DNA of 64,000 bases from UA16 sp002292325 (GCA_943788645.1 CALSRC010000001.1:510961-574960), one strand, 5' to 3'; positions 8,873 through 18,387 are shown, counted from the stretch's first letter. Program-made: numbers and translations. Notes: generated by a model from the sequence alone, not told the origin.

Positions 8873-10348
8873 CTACTTCCAACCCAGAATTCCCGCTGCT
8901 AACCCCAGCTGAAGCAAGGAATATTCTGGTATTGTGATTGAATTGAGGGGCTCTGTGATGGCCACTTTGCCAGCCGAACCAATGAGATACAGTGGCCATA
9001 CATCCTGAAGTTTATACTGCAACCGGATGAGCCAGTGATTTGCTTGATCATTCATTTCAACGATTCCAAATGCGTTCCATCGGCCATGAAGAGTGCCTCC
9101 GGCTTCGAACCGGAGAGATTGGCGCCAAAGTCCGTGGAGTGAGAGCCCTCCATTCATGATTTCCGCTCGCATCGGGCCGCTGACTCCAGAGTTCAGGTAA
9201 TCCCAGCAGTCCCGACAATGCGCAGTTGATTGGTGAGCGTATTCGAGGCGGGTTGTCCAGGATTTCCATGCGCCATTCAAACCAATGACCGAGGTAAATG
9301 GCCAAATTGCCTGGAAGGAAGGACCGATGGATTTCCTTTTTTGGAATCCCACATCCCACGTTTGCTGCGCATAGAAAACGAGCTTTTGCTCTGAATTGAA
9401 CCGGTGGTGGTATTGTACCTCGAGTCCCGTCAGTGTGCGGATTGGACGATATGTGGTGCCTGGAAGAAAGCCAACGGACTCCCAACCTTCAGGCACGGTC
9501 TGAGTCGTGGTTTCCCAAGCGTGACTTCCCATCCACTGTAAGATGAGGTGATCAGTAGCGAACCATTGGTGGGTTGCAAAAACTGCTCGGGTTCTTTCCA
9601 AGAGTGATTCAGCTGTTTCTCCAAGCGGCCCGCGGCGATCCGACATCCAACGTGTAGACCAAATGCTCGTTCGATGTGTTTCACCTGCATGTGACGCACG
9701 GGCATAAGGTGCCGGCACGGCCTGTTGAGATAAGAAGGCGCTGGAGCGTCCAGCACCAATGTGGAGCGCATCGATTCCGGCGTCAAGTGACCACTGTCCT
9801 TTCTCCCATCCGACCCATCCACGCGTTTGAGAAACGTCAAAGTAGGCCTGTTGTGCTGTGTTGAATGCGTTGTCCTTGCCCAATTTGGACCGGCCCCAAC
9901 CGGGGATTTGATTTCGAACAGCCCAAAGGCCGAGCAGTGGCTCCGCAACGCCTTGACGTTCCAATAATTCGCCACCGATGTGCCACCGGTTGTCAATGAT
10001 CGCTTGGAATCGGGCCCCGCGGATGTTGTCCCAGATGGGTTGTGGGTCGGACCCCTCTGCACGGGGCCGGATGGTGCCAACAAAAGATTCGACGACAGGA
10101 TCGACGACGATGAGGTTGCGCGTGTCGTCACCCTCATTTTCGCGATCAGAGAAATCGAGTAAGTGCTGGCGAATTGTCCGTTTCCACCACGTAGCAGCTT
10201 CTGACCGAGGGCTCATTTCCAGCCGAATAGCCGGTGCATGGCCGGTGCTATCAATCTGGTGGAGCGCAGGGGTGGACTGACAAAAGGCGGGGGAAGCGCC
10301 GACGAGGCTGAGCCATGCAAATGCTATGCCGCGGGTGAATACGCTCAT
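8873..10348 (-). CDS. Wzi-like outer-membrane beta-barrel protein, second copy
   Basis: A 491-residue protein with a signal peptide (about 1-23, AFCQ) and barrel-like strands. WSLDAGIDALHIGAGRSSAF followed by AVPAPYARASHA parallels the RSL-x-L...P motif of the Wzi-type barrel at 6035-7606, so the two are probably distant paralogues. The N-terminal 90 residues (ATWWKRTIRQHLLDF, then VVDPVVESF) are not recognised. It is immediately downstream of GDP-fucose synthase, whose stop lies at its start codon boundary (10348/10349). A role in display of a fucose-containing surface polysaccharide is inference from context. Confidence 0.6.
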   Translation of the reverse strand: MSVFTRGIAFAWLSLVGASPAFCQSTPALHQIDSTGHAPAIRLEMSPRSEAATWWKRTIRQHLLDFSDRENEGDDTRNLIVVDPVVESFVGTIRPRAEGSDPQPIWDNIRGARFQAIIDNRWHIGGELLERQGVAEPLLGLWAVRNQIPGWGRSKLGKDNAFNTAQQAYFDVSQTRGWVGWEKGQWSLDAGIDALHIGAGRSSAFLSQQAVPAPYARASHAGETHRTSIWSTRWMSDRRGPLGETAESLLERTRAVFATHQWFATDHLILQWMGSHAWETTTQTVPEGWESVGFLPGTTYRPIRTLTGLEVQYHHRFNSEQKLVFYAQQTWDVGFQKRKSIGPSFQAIWPFTSVIGLNGAWKSWTTRLEYAHQSTAHCRDCWDYLNSGVSGPMRAEIMNGGLSLHGLWRQSLRFEAGGTLHGRWNAFGIVEMNDQANHWLIRLQYKLQDVWPLYLIGSAGKVAITEPLNSITIPEYSLLQLGLAAGILGWK

Positions 10349-11290
10349 TCAAAAGGAGCCTTGGACTTCGGAATACACCCGTTCGATGCCATCACGCAGG
10401 TCGATTTGTGCCTTCCAGCCGAGTGCATGAATGCGGCTGACATCCATGAGTTTTCGAGGTGTGCCATCAGGCTTGGATGAATCCCACGCCAACCGCCCTG
10501 TGTAACCGACCACCTCACAGATCATTTCGGCGAGTGCGCGTATGCTCAAATCTTTGCCTGTTCCCACATTTACCCAGTCCTCTCCATCGTAGGTGTCCAT
10601 CAAATGCACGCAAGCAATTGCGAGATCGTCCACGTGCAAAAATTCACGCTGCGGTGATCCGGTGCCCCACAAGTTCACTTCGGGTGCCCCGTTCACTTTG
10701 GCCGTATGAATTTTGCGAAGGAGCGCCGGCAAGACGTGGCTCGTTTCTAAATCATAATTATCTCCCGGTCCATACAAGTTGGTGGGCATGGCGCTGATGA
10801 AATTCGCACCGTATTGGTGCCGGTAAGTTTCACATAGCTTAATACCGGCAATTTTAGCGATGGCATATGGTTCGTTGGTTGGTTCGAGGGGGCCTGTGAG
10901 AAGGGCTTCTTCGACCAGCGGTTGCTCGGCCATCTTGGGGTAGATGCACGAGGAGCCAAGAAACAAGAGTTTTTCGACACCGTGCATCCAAGCAGCATGG
11001 ATGATGTTGGCCTCGATCATCAGATTTTCGTACAGGAACTGCGCGCGGTAGACGTTGTTGGCATGAATGCCTCCCACCTTCGCTGCGGCGAGGTAGACGT
11101 GTTGCGGCTTTTCTTGCTCGAAAAAATCAAATACAGCTTGCTGATTGGTGAGGTCGACTTCCGCGCGTGAGCGTGTCAAAATGTTGCGAAACCCCTCTGT
11201 TTTTAACTTTCGAACAATTGCAGAGCCGACCATTCCTCGATGTCCAGCAACGTAAATTTTTGTTTCTAAATCCCGTTGGTTTTCACTCAT
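10349..11290 (-). CDS. fcl: GDP-L-fucose synthase
   Basis: A 313-residue extended SDR that epimerises and reduces GDP-4-keto-6-deoxymannose to GDP-L-fucose. The ATG at 11290 (MSENQRDLE) is chosen; the open frame upstream overlaps the ABC permease gene. The Rossmann motif reads VAGHRGMVGSAI (about 14-25). The catalytic triad appears as LGSSCIYPKM (Ser) and YAIAKIAGIKLCE (YxxxK). The substrate loop NLYGPGDNYD and the C-terminal GWKAQIDLRDGIE are typical. No GDP-mannose dehydratase (gmd) is in the window, so the precursor must come from elsewhere. Confidence 0.95.
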   Translation of the reverse strand: MSENQRDLETKIYVAGHRGMVGSAIVRKLKTEGFRNILTRSRAEVDLTNQQAVFDFFEQEKPQHVYLAAAKVGGIHANNVYRAQFLYENLMIEANIIHAAWMHGVEKLLFLGSSCIYPKMAEQPLVEEALLTGPLEPTNEPYAIAKIAGIKLCETYRHQYGANFISAMPTNLYGPGDNYDLETSHVLPALLRKIHTAKVNGAPEVNLWGTGSPQREFLHVDDLAIACVHLMDTYDGEDWVNVGTGKDLSIRALAEMICEVVGYTGRLAWDSSKPDGTPRKLMDVSRIHALGWKAQIDLRDGIERVYSEVQGSF

Positions 11291-11313
11291 GTCCGAAAGA
11301 TAATCATGAATAT

Positions 11314-12225
11314 TCAGGGTTCTGCTGATTCGCGAAGCCCATCTCCTATGAAGGTAAAAGCCAAGACCACACTGACAATGAGAGCTCCTGGAGCGATTGC
11401 GAGCCATGCGTGACTGCCCGTGATGAGGTGGTAATGTTCTTGGATGATATTGCCCCAACTGGGAAGGGGGATTTGAGCGCCATATCCAAGAAAACTCAAG
11501 CCCGACTCAATTAAAATGGCTGCGGCAAAATTAGCCGCCGCAATCACGGTTATAGGACCTGTGGCGTTGGGCAGCATATGTCGGAGCATGATGCGCATGT
11601 CGGAATACCCCAATGCTTTGGCAGCTTGAATGAATTCCATCTCCCGTAAGGAAATGAATTGACCCCGGACAACTCGGGCGACATCGACCCACATGGTCAG
11701 TCCAATGGCCAAGAAAACCTGCCACAGCCCTTTGCCAAATGCCATGGTGATCGCGAGCACCATTAACAATGTCGGTAAGGTCCAGATGACCTGTATCCAC
11801 CAACTGATTGCTGCATCGACCCAGCCGCCTCGGTAACCAGCCCATGCTCCGAGTAATATGCCAATGAACAGCGAAATTAAAACAGCGGTGAAGCCCACGC
11901 CCAAGCTGATGGCGGCACCTGCCATGAGCCGACTGAGCACATCCCGACCATACCGGTCAGTGCCCAACCAAAATGTTTGGACCCGTTCATCGTCAGCTTC
12001 CCAGGTGGCACCAGGCTCCAATAGGGAGCGCTCCAAGTTCTGTGCATTGGCATGCGGACTTGCATCCGGTCGAATGCTTGGTCCCGCGAGCGCAACGAGA
12101 ACCAACACCGCTATCCAAGTGCTGCTCAGCATGGCAGGCGTGTGGCGCATAAACCGATTGAGCAATGAGGTTGGAACGGAAGTCATGGGAGTCAAGGGTC
12201 CTGAAATGGGTTGGTTGTTTCGCAT
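11314..12225 (-). CDS. peptide-type ABC transporter permease (DppC/OppC family)
   Basis: A 303-residue permease with an N-terminal helix (about 33-50), a periplasmic segment containing WLGTDRYGRDVLSRLM, and the family EAA loop QAAKALGYSDMRIMLRHMLP (about 203-222). Five or six helices are visible. TDRYGRD is characteristic of DppC/OppC permeases for di- and oligopeptides or nickel. No partner permease, ATPase or binding protein is in the window, as is common for Bacteroidota where these genes are dispersed. It sits between fcl (23 bases) and a GT2 gene (6 bases), so it shares their transcript. Confidence 0.88.
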   Translation of the reverse strand: MRNNQPISGPLTPMTSVPTSLLNRFMRHTPAMLSSTWIAVLVLVALAGPSIRPDASPHANAQNLERSLLEPGATWEADDERVQTFWLGTDRYGRDVLSRLMAGAAISLGVGFTAVLISLFIGILLGAWAGYRGGWVDAAISWWIQVIWTLPTLLMVLAITMAFGKGLWQVFLAIGLTMWVDVARVVRGQFISLREMEFIQAAKALGYSDMRIMLRHMLPNATGPITVIAAANFAAAILIESGLSFLGYGAQIPLPSWGNIIQEHYHLITGSHAWLAIAPGALIVSVVLAFTFIGDGLRESAEP

Positions 12226-12231
12226 GGAAAT

Positions 12232-13338
12232 TTAAATCGACCTCCCTTTCCATTGGACACGGCCTGCCAGAAGTTGCCACCACGCTCCCCACACCAGCAA
12301 GGCATAGCGCAGAGGAAAGAGCAACGCATCCATTCCGTTCATTTTGAGCCCGAATTGTTGACTCGCTCGTCGAATCATCCATCCATCCAGTGCTCCTTTT
12401 CCCAACCAGAAAGCCAGTGTTAGTAGCACCCAAGGAGGGGTGTGCATTGTCAAAGACATCCCGATGAGGATTGCGCCAAATGCGTGAAGCACACCCACAC
12501 GCGCAGCGGTTCGCTTGGTTTCAATGTCTTGTTCGCCGGTTTTTGAGGCCCAACGAGCGCGTTGTTGCCAGAGTGCGCCCCATGAATCCATGGGGATCGT
12601 TTGCACACAGGCATCTTTTTTGCCGCACCAACCTATGTGTTTTCCAGATTTCCGCAGAGAATGCAGCGCAAAAGCGTCATCTCCTGAGGCTTGTGCAAGG
12701 TTCAAATCATCGACCGGATAATCGGCCGTCGCATATAAACTGTTCGCCCCGCTTCCCATGGCCAAATGACCTGTTGCAACGCCGCCCGAAATCCAGACCA
12801 TCATGCTGCCGAATTCCAGCGCTTGAAACTGCTCCCATCCTGATTTTGATCGTGGCGCGATTGCAACGCCGCCGAGCACTGCAGCGGACGTTCCTTCTTT
12901 GGCGCAATGCATCATGCACGCTGCCCAATTGCCCTGCAACCTTACGTCGGCATCGAGGGTGGCCATCCAGGGAGTGTCGACGATTCGATATCCGGTAATG
13001 AGGGCTGCTTTTTTACCCAGTCCGATGGAGTCGATGACCTTCACTCCGAAGGACTCGGCGATGGCACGGGATTCATCCGTGCTATGATCGTCGATGACGA
13101 CGGTACGCACCGGGACAGATTGTTGACTCAGGTCCTTCAACAGCAGGGTGAGGTTAGTAGCTTCATTCCTGCAGGGAATCAAAACAGTCAACTCCATTTT
13201 ATCGCTTGGATTCGACAATCCGGTTGCATTTTGGGTTTGTCGACTCCGTCGAATGCACCGGGCAATGAAGAGGGCGTAGTCAAAGAGCAAGGCCGCTCCA
13301 ATCACGGCAACGAAGGGGAGGGGTCCGTATTCAGACAT
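12232..13338 (-). CDS. membrane-anchored family 2 glycosyltransferase
   Basis: A 368-residue GT-A protein: an N-terminal helix (about 8-27), then LTVLIPCRNEATNL and VVIDDHSTDES (nucleotide-binding beta strands), WMATLDADVRL (the DxD region) and a QQRARWASKTG motif resembling the QxxRW signature of processive or membrane GT2 enzymes. Two or three C-terminal helices (about 290-360) follow. It probably transfers sugar at the cytoplasmic face; substrate unknown. Its start overlaps the last 8 bases of the flippase-like gene upstream, which suggests translational coupling. Confidence 0.88.
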   Translation of the reverse strand: MSEYGPLPFVAVIGAALLFDYALFIARCIRRSRQTQNATGLSNPSDKMELTVLIPCRNEATNLTLLLKDLSQQSVPVRTVVIDDHSTDESRAIAESFGVKVIDSIGLGKKAALITGYRIVDTPWMATLDADVRLQGNWAACMMHCAKEGTSAAVLGGVAIAPRSKSGWEQFQALEFGSMMVWISGGVATGHLAMGSGANSLYATADYPVDDLNLAQASGDDAFALHSLRKSGKHIGWCGKKDACVQTIPMDSWGALWQQRARWASKTGEQDIETKRTAARVGVLHAFGAILIGMSLTMHTPPWVLLTLAFWLGKGALDGWMIRRASQQFGLKMNGMDALLFPLRYALLVWGAWWQLLAGRVQWKGRSI

Positions 13339-14296
13339 GGCGTCGGTCGATCAATTGGATGCCACCTCCAATGAAGGCGGGTATGCAGAGATTTACAAGC
13401 CAAACAGCAAACGTTGCGATGAGAATGGGAACGGTCCATTCCGGCTCCGGCTGCAACCAGGCGATGATCAATGCCTCACGGACGCCCAATTCGGCCAGGG
13501 CAGCGGTTGGTACCACCATGTTTCCAAGGTATACGAGTGCAATGGCTGTCCAAATGCTTCCGTCGACTTCGATGCCCCATGCTCCGAGTGCACAGGCAAA
13601 TTGACCCGTGAAGACTGCAAAACGAATCCCGCTCAAGATGACTTGTCGGTTCATTTGAAGCCCACTCAGCGGCGTTTTCAACCCTTGGAAGCGATCGGTC
13701 AAACGGCGCAGCCGATGGCCTTTTTCCTTTGCGACCCAACGTGGCAAACGCCACCAAACGGCCGCAGCAATGACCAATGCCATGCAACCCAACATACAGG
13801 CGACAAGAGGCAGTTGATGGCCATGCGACCAATTCCCGTTGCCCATGGTGGTATTGGCCAGCACAGCGAAGGCACTGATTGTGCCAATGGTCCAGGTCCA
13901 TCCAGCTTGGGCCCATGCGCCTACCGCCCATGCTCGAGCGCCATCTGCTCTCGCGTGGGCAGGCAACATGGCCACCCGAGCGACGGCATCACCCGTGCGG
14001 TTGGGAGTGACCAAGCCAAAAGTCAATCCGGTCAGGACTTCGCGCAGGCTCCGGAACCAGGACTTGCGATCAGAGGCGGTCAAAGCGTGCCACTTGGCTG
14101 CTTCGAGCCCGAGGTTCAAGGGCATGCCCAGGATAAACAGCCAGAGAAAAAGGGGATTGACAGGATCACACAACACCTGGAAGGCCTCGGTGTTATGCCA
14201 CATTTCGTGTTCCATCAGGGTCCATGCAACATAGGCCATCGCCACGGCAGTTATCAGCCATCGGGCGAGCTTTTGCAACATGGAGGTAAAACGCAT
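13331..14296 (-). CDS. lysylphosphatidylglycerol synthase TM-region / flippase-like membrane protein
   Basis: A 321-residue protein with about eight helices that matches the LPG_synthase_TM (UPF0104/AglD-like) pattern: LGMPLNLGLEAAKWHAL, a conserved TFGLVTPNRTGDAVARVA segment (the family's TPGRxGE-like loop) and a C-terminal VVPTAALAELGVREALII. The ATG at 14296 (MRFTSML) is preferred to upstream codons, which would run into the divergent ruvC start. Members without the synthetase domain are thought to move lipids or lipid-linked sugars. The gene is divergent from ruvC with only 24 bases between the starts. Confidence 0.82.
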   Translation of the reverse strand: MRFTSMLQKLARWLITAVAMAYVAWTLMEHEMWHNTEAFQVLCDPVNPLFLWLFILGMPLNLGLEAAKWHALTASDRKSWFRSLREVLTGLTFGLVTPNRTGDAVARVAMLPAHARADGARAWAVGAWAQAGWTWTIGTISAFAVLANTTMGNGNWSHGHQLPLVACMLGCMALVIAAAVWWRLPRWVAKEKGHRLRRLTDRFQGLKTPLSGLQMNRQVILSGIRFAVFTGQFACALGAWGIEVDGSIWTAIALVYLGNMVVPTAALAELGVREALIIAWLQPEPEWTVPILIATFAVWLVNLCIPAFIGGGIQLIDRRHV

Positions 14297-14320
14297 TTCC
14301 AAATGTACCTTCGTCAGACC

Positions 14321-14902
14321 ATGCGGCCAACCTCCTCTAAAAAGTCCACCGAGCAAATCATTTTGGGCATTGATCCAGGAACAACCATTATGGGATATGG
14401 CGTGATTCGCGTTGAAGGTAAAAAAGTGGTCTTGGTGGAAATGGGTGCATTGCACCTTTCAAAATACAAGGACCATGCAGTGAAATTGAAGCGAATTTTC
14501 GATCGGTGCTCAGCTTTGATCGAGTCGCATGCACCAGATCATTTGGCCGTTGAAGCGCCGTTCTTCGGAAAAAATGTTCAATCCATGTTGAAATTGGGTC
14601 GAGCTCAGGGCGTAGCTCTTGCGGCAGCTTTGTCCCGTGATATTCCTGTTTCTGAGTATGCTCCACGGAAGGTGAAGCAATCTGTTACGGGAAGTGGAAG
14701 CGCCAGCAAAGAACAAGTAGCGGCGATGGTCGCGCGGACACTTTCGATTCCCATGGCGGATATGCCCAAAGAAATGGATGCTTCGGACGGTTTGGCGGTG
14801 GCGTTGTGCCATCATTTTCAACTCGCCTCTCCCCGAATGCAGGCGGGATACAGCGGATGGAAAGCCTTCGTGCAAGACCAGGGTGATCGTGTGATCAAAT
14901 AA
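14321..14902 (+). CDS. ruvC: crossover junction endodeoxyribonuclease RuvC
   Basis: The Holliday-junction resolvase of the RuvABC system, 193 residues from ATG 14321; the frame is open further upstream, but that DNA is coding on the other strand. The catalytic acidic residues are seen in ILGIDPGTTIMGYG (first Asp), LAVEAPFFGKNVQS (Glu) and EMDASDGLAVALCHH (the C-terminal Asp pair). Length and motif order match RuvC closely. It is a single-gene unit on the plus strand followed by an intrinsic terminator at 14998-15028. Confidence 0.96.
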   Translation: MRPTSSKKSTEQIILGIDPGTTIMGYGVIRVEGKKVVLVEMGALHLSKYKDHAVKLKRIFDRCSALIESHAPDHLAVEAPFFGKNVQSMLKLGRAQGVALAAALSRDIPVSEYAPRKVKQSVTGSGSASKEQVAAMVARTLSIPMADMPKEMDASDGLAVALCHHFQLASPRMQAGYSGWKAFVQDQGDRVIK

Positions 14903-14997
14903 TTTTTTGAATAAATGTAACTTTTTCGAATGGGCTGCGTATTCAGTCCTGGAGCATTGCTCTAAAACAGTTTACTTGTTTTTCATTCAACAGGGTA

Positions 14998-15028
14998 GGG
15001 TCATCCATCGGGATGACCCTTCTTTTTT
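14998..15028 (+). terminator. intrinsic terminator after ruvC
   Basis: A perfect 9-bp stem (GGGTCATCC / GGATGACCC) with an ATCG loop at 14998-15019 is followed by a T-rich run (15020-15028). It lies 95 bases after the ruvC stop and 26 bases from the convergent ddl stop. The U-tract is on the plus strand, so it serves ruvC. Confidence 0.88.
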
Positions 15029-15053
15029 GCGCCACATTTAATTTGGAGGGGAT

Positions 15054-16034
15054 CTAACTCAGCAACGTCTGATCAATGATGCGGGAGATCAAAGCGGTTT
15101 TGCTCAGCCCCAGGGCATGGGCTTGCTTGGGGATGATGCTGGCTTCTGAAAAACCCGGTACGGCATTGATTTCAATGACATGCGGTTCTCCATCCAATTC
15201 TGACATCATATCAACCCGGGCCAGACCACGCATGTGCGTCGCATTGTAGACTGCGATGGCCAGTTGCTGCAGGCGATTGCGTAAATTTTCTGGAATGTCA
15301 GCTGGCGTGATTTCCTCTGATTCACCTTCATACTTTGCGGCGTAATCAAAGAAAGCTCGATCGGTTCGAATCTCCGTAACAGGCAAGGCCATGGGGGTTC
15401 CGTCAGCGGACGGAATGACGCCGGAAGTGAATTCGCGCCCGGCCAAAAAGGACTCAACAACGACTCCGCCCATACCGCCAATTGCCTGAGCATCGTGTAT
15501 GGCAGCGTCCAATTGGTCTTCCGATGTGACTTTGTGGATGCCAATGCTCGATCCGGTCTCATTGGGTTTGACAAAACAAGGAAGCCCAAGGGATTCGATA
15601 ATTTCGCTTGCTTTCCAACTGCCCTCATGGGGGATTTGGTAGGACCGCGCCACGGCAATGCCATGGGATCTCAATAATTCTGATGTACGGCCTTTGTGAA
15701 AGGTCAAAGCCATGGCTTCTGCACTTCCCGTGGTGTGCGGAAATCCGCTGGCCGCTAATTGCGCTTGGAGTTTTCCATCTTCACCGGGAGTGCCGTGCAC
15801 CATCACGAAAGCTCCGATGTAACCAGCGGCATCTGCCATGAGGTGTTCCAGGGAGGTGGGCCTCCGCTGCCCTTCGGTATCGATGAACCATCCGTCCTCG
15901 TTGATGTGCACCAATGTGGGTTGGAAACGGTCCAGGTCGATGTGCTTCATGACCATGTGCGCTGATTTGCGAGAGATGGCCGCTTCGCCCGAATAGCCGC
16001 CGGTAAAGACGATGATGGAATGCTTTTTTCCCAT
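15054..16034 (-). CDS. ddl: D-alanine--D-alanine ligase
   Basis: A 326-residue ATP-grasp enzyme that makes the D-Ala-D-Ala dipeptide for peptidoglycan. The N-terminal domain has the substrate loop FTGGYSGEAAISRKSA, the ATP-binding lid region carries FVKPNETGSSIGIHKV (about 150-165), and the metal-binding C-terminal part reads VIEINAVPGFSEASIIPKQA with the conserved Glu-x-Asn. Ddl usually has NTxPG in this place; here it is NAVPG, a common variant. It is convergent with ruvC, and its start is 63 bases from the purK stop in the same direction. Confidence 0.95.
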   Translation of the reverse strand: MGKKHSIIVFTGGYSGEAAISRKSAHMVMKHIDLDRFQPTLVHINEDGWFIDTEGQRRPTSLEHLMADAAGYIGAFVMVHGTPGEDGKLQAQLAASGFPHTTGSAEAMALTFHKGRTSELLRSHGIAVARSYQIPHEGSWKASEIIESLGLPCFVKPNETGSSIGIHKVTSEDQLDAAIHDAQAIGGMGGVVVESFLAGREFTSGVIPSADGTPMALPVTEIRTDRAFFDYAAKYEGESEEITPADIPENLRNRLQQLAIAVYNATHMRGLARVDMMSELDGEPHVIEINAVPGFSEASIIPKQAHALGLSKTALISRIIDQTLLS

Positions 16035-16097
16035 GGTTTGAAGACGTTGAACGGGTTGACTGTTGCCGATGGAAAATTAACGTTCCTGTTCTTCAAG

Positions 16098-17273
16098 TTA
16101 TTCGGTTGGGGTGGGCTTTCCTTCCACGGCCAATTGTTCACGAATTCGCATCATGCGCTCGATGACTTCCTGTCGGGTTTCACCTGTGATGGTGACATGG
16201 CCCATTTTTCGGAAGGGCTTGACCTGTGATTTGCCGTAGAGGTGAGGATGCACACCCTCCGTAGCAAGAGCGGCATCAATGCCCCGGTAATCAGGCAATC
16301 CGCGAGCATCCGCAGCTCCAACAACATTGACCATGGCGCCAACGGGGTGGACTGGAGCGGTTGAGCCCAGGGGTAAATCGAGAACAGTCCGCAGATGTTG
16401 CTCAAATTGTGATGTGATGTTGGCTTCGATGGTGTGGTGACCGCTGTTGTGAGTCCGTGGAGCGACTTCATTGACCACTATGTGGCCTTCTGTGTCCAAG
16501 AATAATTCTACCGCGAGCAAACCTTCGAACTCCATGCATTCGGCAACTTGGATGACGATGCGCTCAGCTGTTTGCGCCTCTTCGATGGAAATGTCTGCTG
16601 GTGCGATGAGGTAGTCAACCAAATTGGCAACCGGGTCAAACACCGCTTCAACCACGGGAAAGCACTGGGTTTCGCCCATGCTGTTGCGCGCGACAATCAC
16701 GCTCAGTTCCTTGTGGATGCGCACGGCCTTCTCGAGTAAACTCGGCGACTGAAACGCTTTACTGGCGTCGGCAACATTTTTCAGGACTTTGACTCCTTTT
16801 CCATCGTATCCGCCTTTGCGCATCTTTTGTACAATGGGGAAGCCCATTGCTCCCACTTCATTTGCATCCGCGATCAATTGGAACGGCGATGTAGGGATTC
16901 CATGGTCGGCGAAGAATTGTTTTTGGAGTCCCTTGTCCTGGATGATGGCCAGGTGATCAGGCTTGGGAATGACTCGGACACCCTGTGCCTCCAAGCGACG
17001 AAGTCCTTCGACGCTGACATTTTCGATTTCAATGGTCAAACAGTCGAGTCCGCTGCCAAATTTTTCCACAGCGTCGGCATCGTTGAGGTCACCTTGCACA
17101 AATCGGTGCGTCAAGAATCTGCAAGGGGCATCTGGGCTAGGGTCCATTACCTCTACCCGGGCATCGAAATCCACCGCGGATTGAATCATCATGCGCCCCA
17201 ATTGTCCCCCGCCTAAGACGCCGAGGCGCAGGGAAGGACCAAAGGATGCGGAGTTTTTTATCTTACTTGCCAT
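16098..17273 (-). CDS. purK: 5-(carboxyamino)imidazole ribonucleotide synthase
   Basis: A 391-residue ATP-grasp enzyme of purine synthesis that carboxylates AIR to N5-CAIR. The start at 17273 (MASKIKN) is selected because the longer frame overlaps the divergent mechanosensitive channel gene. Motifs: RLGVLGGGQLGRMM at the N-terminus, FPIVQKMRKGGYDGKGV (ATP-grasp glycine loop, about 145-161), LLAVELFLDTEGHIVVNEVA and PRTHNSGHHTIEA (metal and substrate binding, about 265-300). Only 31 bases separate it from the oppositely oriented mscS-type gene. Confidence 0.95.
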   Translation of the reverse strand: MASKIKNSASFGPSLRLGVLGGGQLGRMMIQSAVDFDARVEVMDPSPDAPCRFLTHRFVQGDLNDADAVEKFGSGLDCLTIEIENVSVEGLRRLEAQGVRVIPKPDHLAIIQDKGLQKQFFADHGIPTSPFQLIADANEVGAMGFPIVQKMRKGGYDGKGVKVLKNVADASKAFQSPSLLEKAVRIHKELSVIVARNSMGETQCFPVVEAVFDPVANLVDYLIAPADISIEEAQTAERIVIQVAECMEFEGLLAVELFLDTEGHIVVNEVAPRTHNSGHHTIEANITSQFEQHLRTVLDLPLGSTAPVHPVGAMVNVVGAADARGLPDYRGIDAALATEGVHPHLYGKSQVKPFRKMGHVTITGETRQEVIERMMRIREQLAVEGKPTPTE

Positions 17274-17304
17274 ACCGCAAAGATATTCTGCCGATTTTAG
17301 CACC

Positions 17305-18363
17305 ATGGAATTTTTAGAACAGGTTTTTTTAGGCAACCTTTTAAGTGATTGGGCCATCGCATTGGCTTGGGCATTTGGAGGCGTTGTATTCGGTAAATTA
17401 ATTTTTCGTTGGATCAGTAACCGCATGCGCAGGGTTGCGGCAAAAACGGCATCGGATCTGGATGATCTGATTTTGGAGAGGATTGAAGGTCCATTGGCCT
17501 TGGGTGCCGTTTTATTGGGATTTTGGCTTGGCTATGGCCATCTGCATTTTGGGGAGCAAGTGGACCAGTTCATGGATAATGCATTCTCGGTGTCCATCGC
17601 ATTGGTGTTGACTTGGATGTTCGCACGGCTCACAGACAGCTTGGTTGGAAGTACACTGACCAAGCGAGGAGAAAAGTCAGATTCTTCGATGCTGGCCCAA
17701 ATGGCTCCGATTTTGCGGAAAACATCCCGTTCAACTGTGTGGGTGCTTGGCATCATCATGGCCATGACCAACGCAGGATATGATGTCGCGGCCTTGCTTG
17801 CAGGCGTTGGAATCGGCGGATTGGCCTTGGGTCTTGCAGCCAAGGATTTTGTCGGTAATATTTTCGGCGGTATTACGGTTTTTATAGACAAACCATTTGT
17901 GGTAGGAGACCGTGTGCAAGTTGCTGGCGTGGATGGAATAGTGGCTGAAATTGGGATTCGTTCCACGCGGGTTAACACCTTAGCGGGGCGGATGGTAACG
18001 ATTCCGAATCACAAATTCACGGACAGCGTGGTTGAAAATGTCACAGCTGAGCCAACACGTAAAGTTCGATTGGAATTGGGGTTGACTTATGATACGACCC
18101 CTGAGCGCATGGAAGAAGCTCTCGCGATTGTTCGCAGAATAGTGGAGAAGCACATTGGAACCAAGAACGACACCATCATTTGGTTTAGTGCTTTTGGAGA
18201 TTTTTCCTTGAAAATTAGTGCGATTTACTACGTTCGAAAAGAAGCGGATGTTTGCTTGACTCCTGGAGCGGTCAACATCGAAGTCTTACGCCAGTTTAAG
18301 GAAGCCGGCTTGGATTTCGCCTTCCCAACGCAAACGCTTATCCATCAGGGTCGCCCGGAATAA
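17305..18363 (+). CDS. MscS-family mechanosensitive ion channel
   Basis: A 352-residue channel beginning at ATG 17305 (MEFLEQV). Four helices are apparent in the first 190 residues, followed by the pore helix and hinge GVGIGGLALGLAAKDFVGNI (about 178-197), which matches the glycine/alanine-packed TM3 of MscS. The beta domain PFVVGDRVQVAGVDGIVAEI and VNTLAGRMVTIPNHKF follow, then the alpha/beta C-terminal domain. It releases solutes on hypo-osmotic shock and lies in the inner membrane. It starts 31 bases from the divergent purK, so the two promoters must overlap. Confidence 0.93.
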   Translation: MEFLEQVFLGNLLSDWAIALAWAFGGVVFGKLIFRWISNRMRRVAAKTASDLDDLILERIEGPLALGAVLLGFWLGYGHLHFGEQVDQFMDNAFSVSIALVLTWMFARLTDSLVGSTLTKRGEKSDSSMLAQMAPILRKTSRSTVWVLGIIMAMTNAGYDVAALLAGVGIGGLALGLAAKDFVGNIFGGITVFIDKPFVVGDRVQVAGVDGIVAEIGIRSTRVNTLAGRMVTIPNHKFTDSVVENVTAEPTRKVRLELGLTYDTTPERMEEALAIVRRIVEKHIGTKNDTIIWFSAFGDFSLKISAIYYVRKEADVCLTPGAVNIEVLRQFKEAGLDFAFPTQTLIHQGRPE

Positions 18364-18387
18364 TTTGCTTACATAAATTACCAAGAA

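Noticed and set aside
10349..11458. Longer GDP-fucose synthase starting at 11458
   Set aside because: The extra 56 codons overlap the ABC permease gene and carry no homology; the Rossmann motif follows directly after ATG 11290.
13337..14320. Long N-terminal extension of RuvC
   Set aside because: The frame is open, but this DNA encodes the flippase-like gene on the other strand and RuvC proteins start at the position given here.
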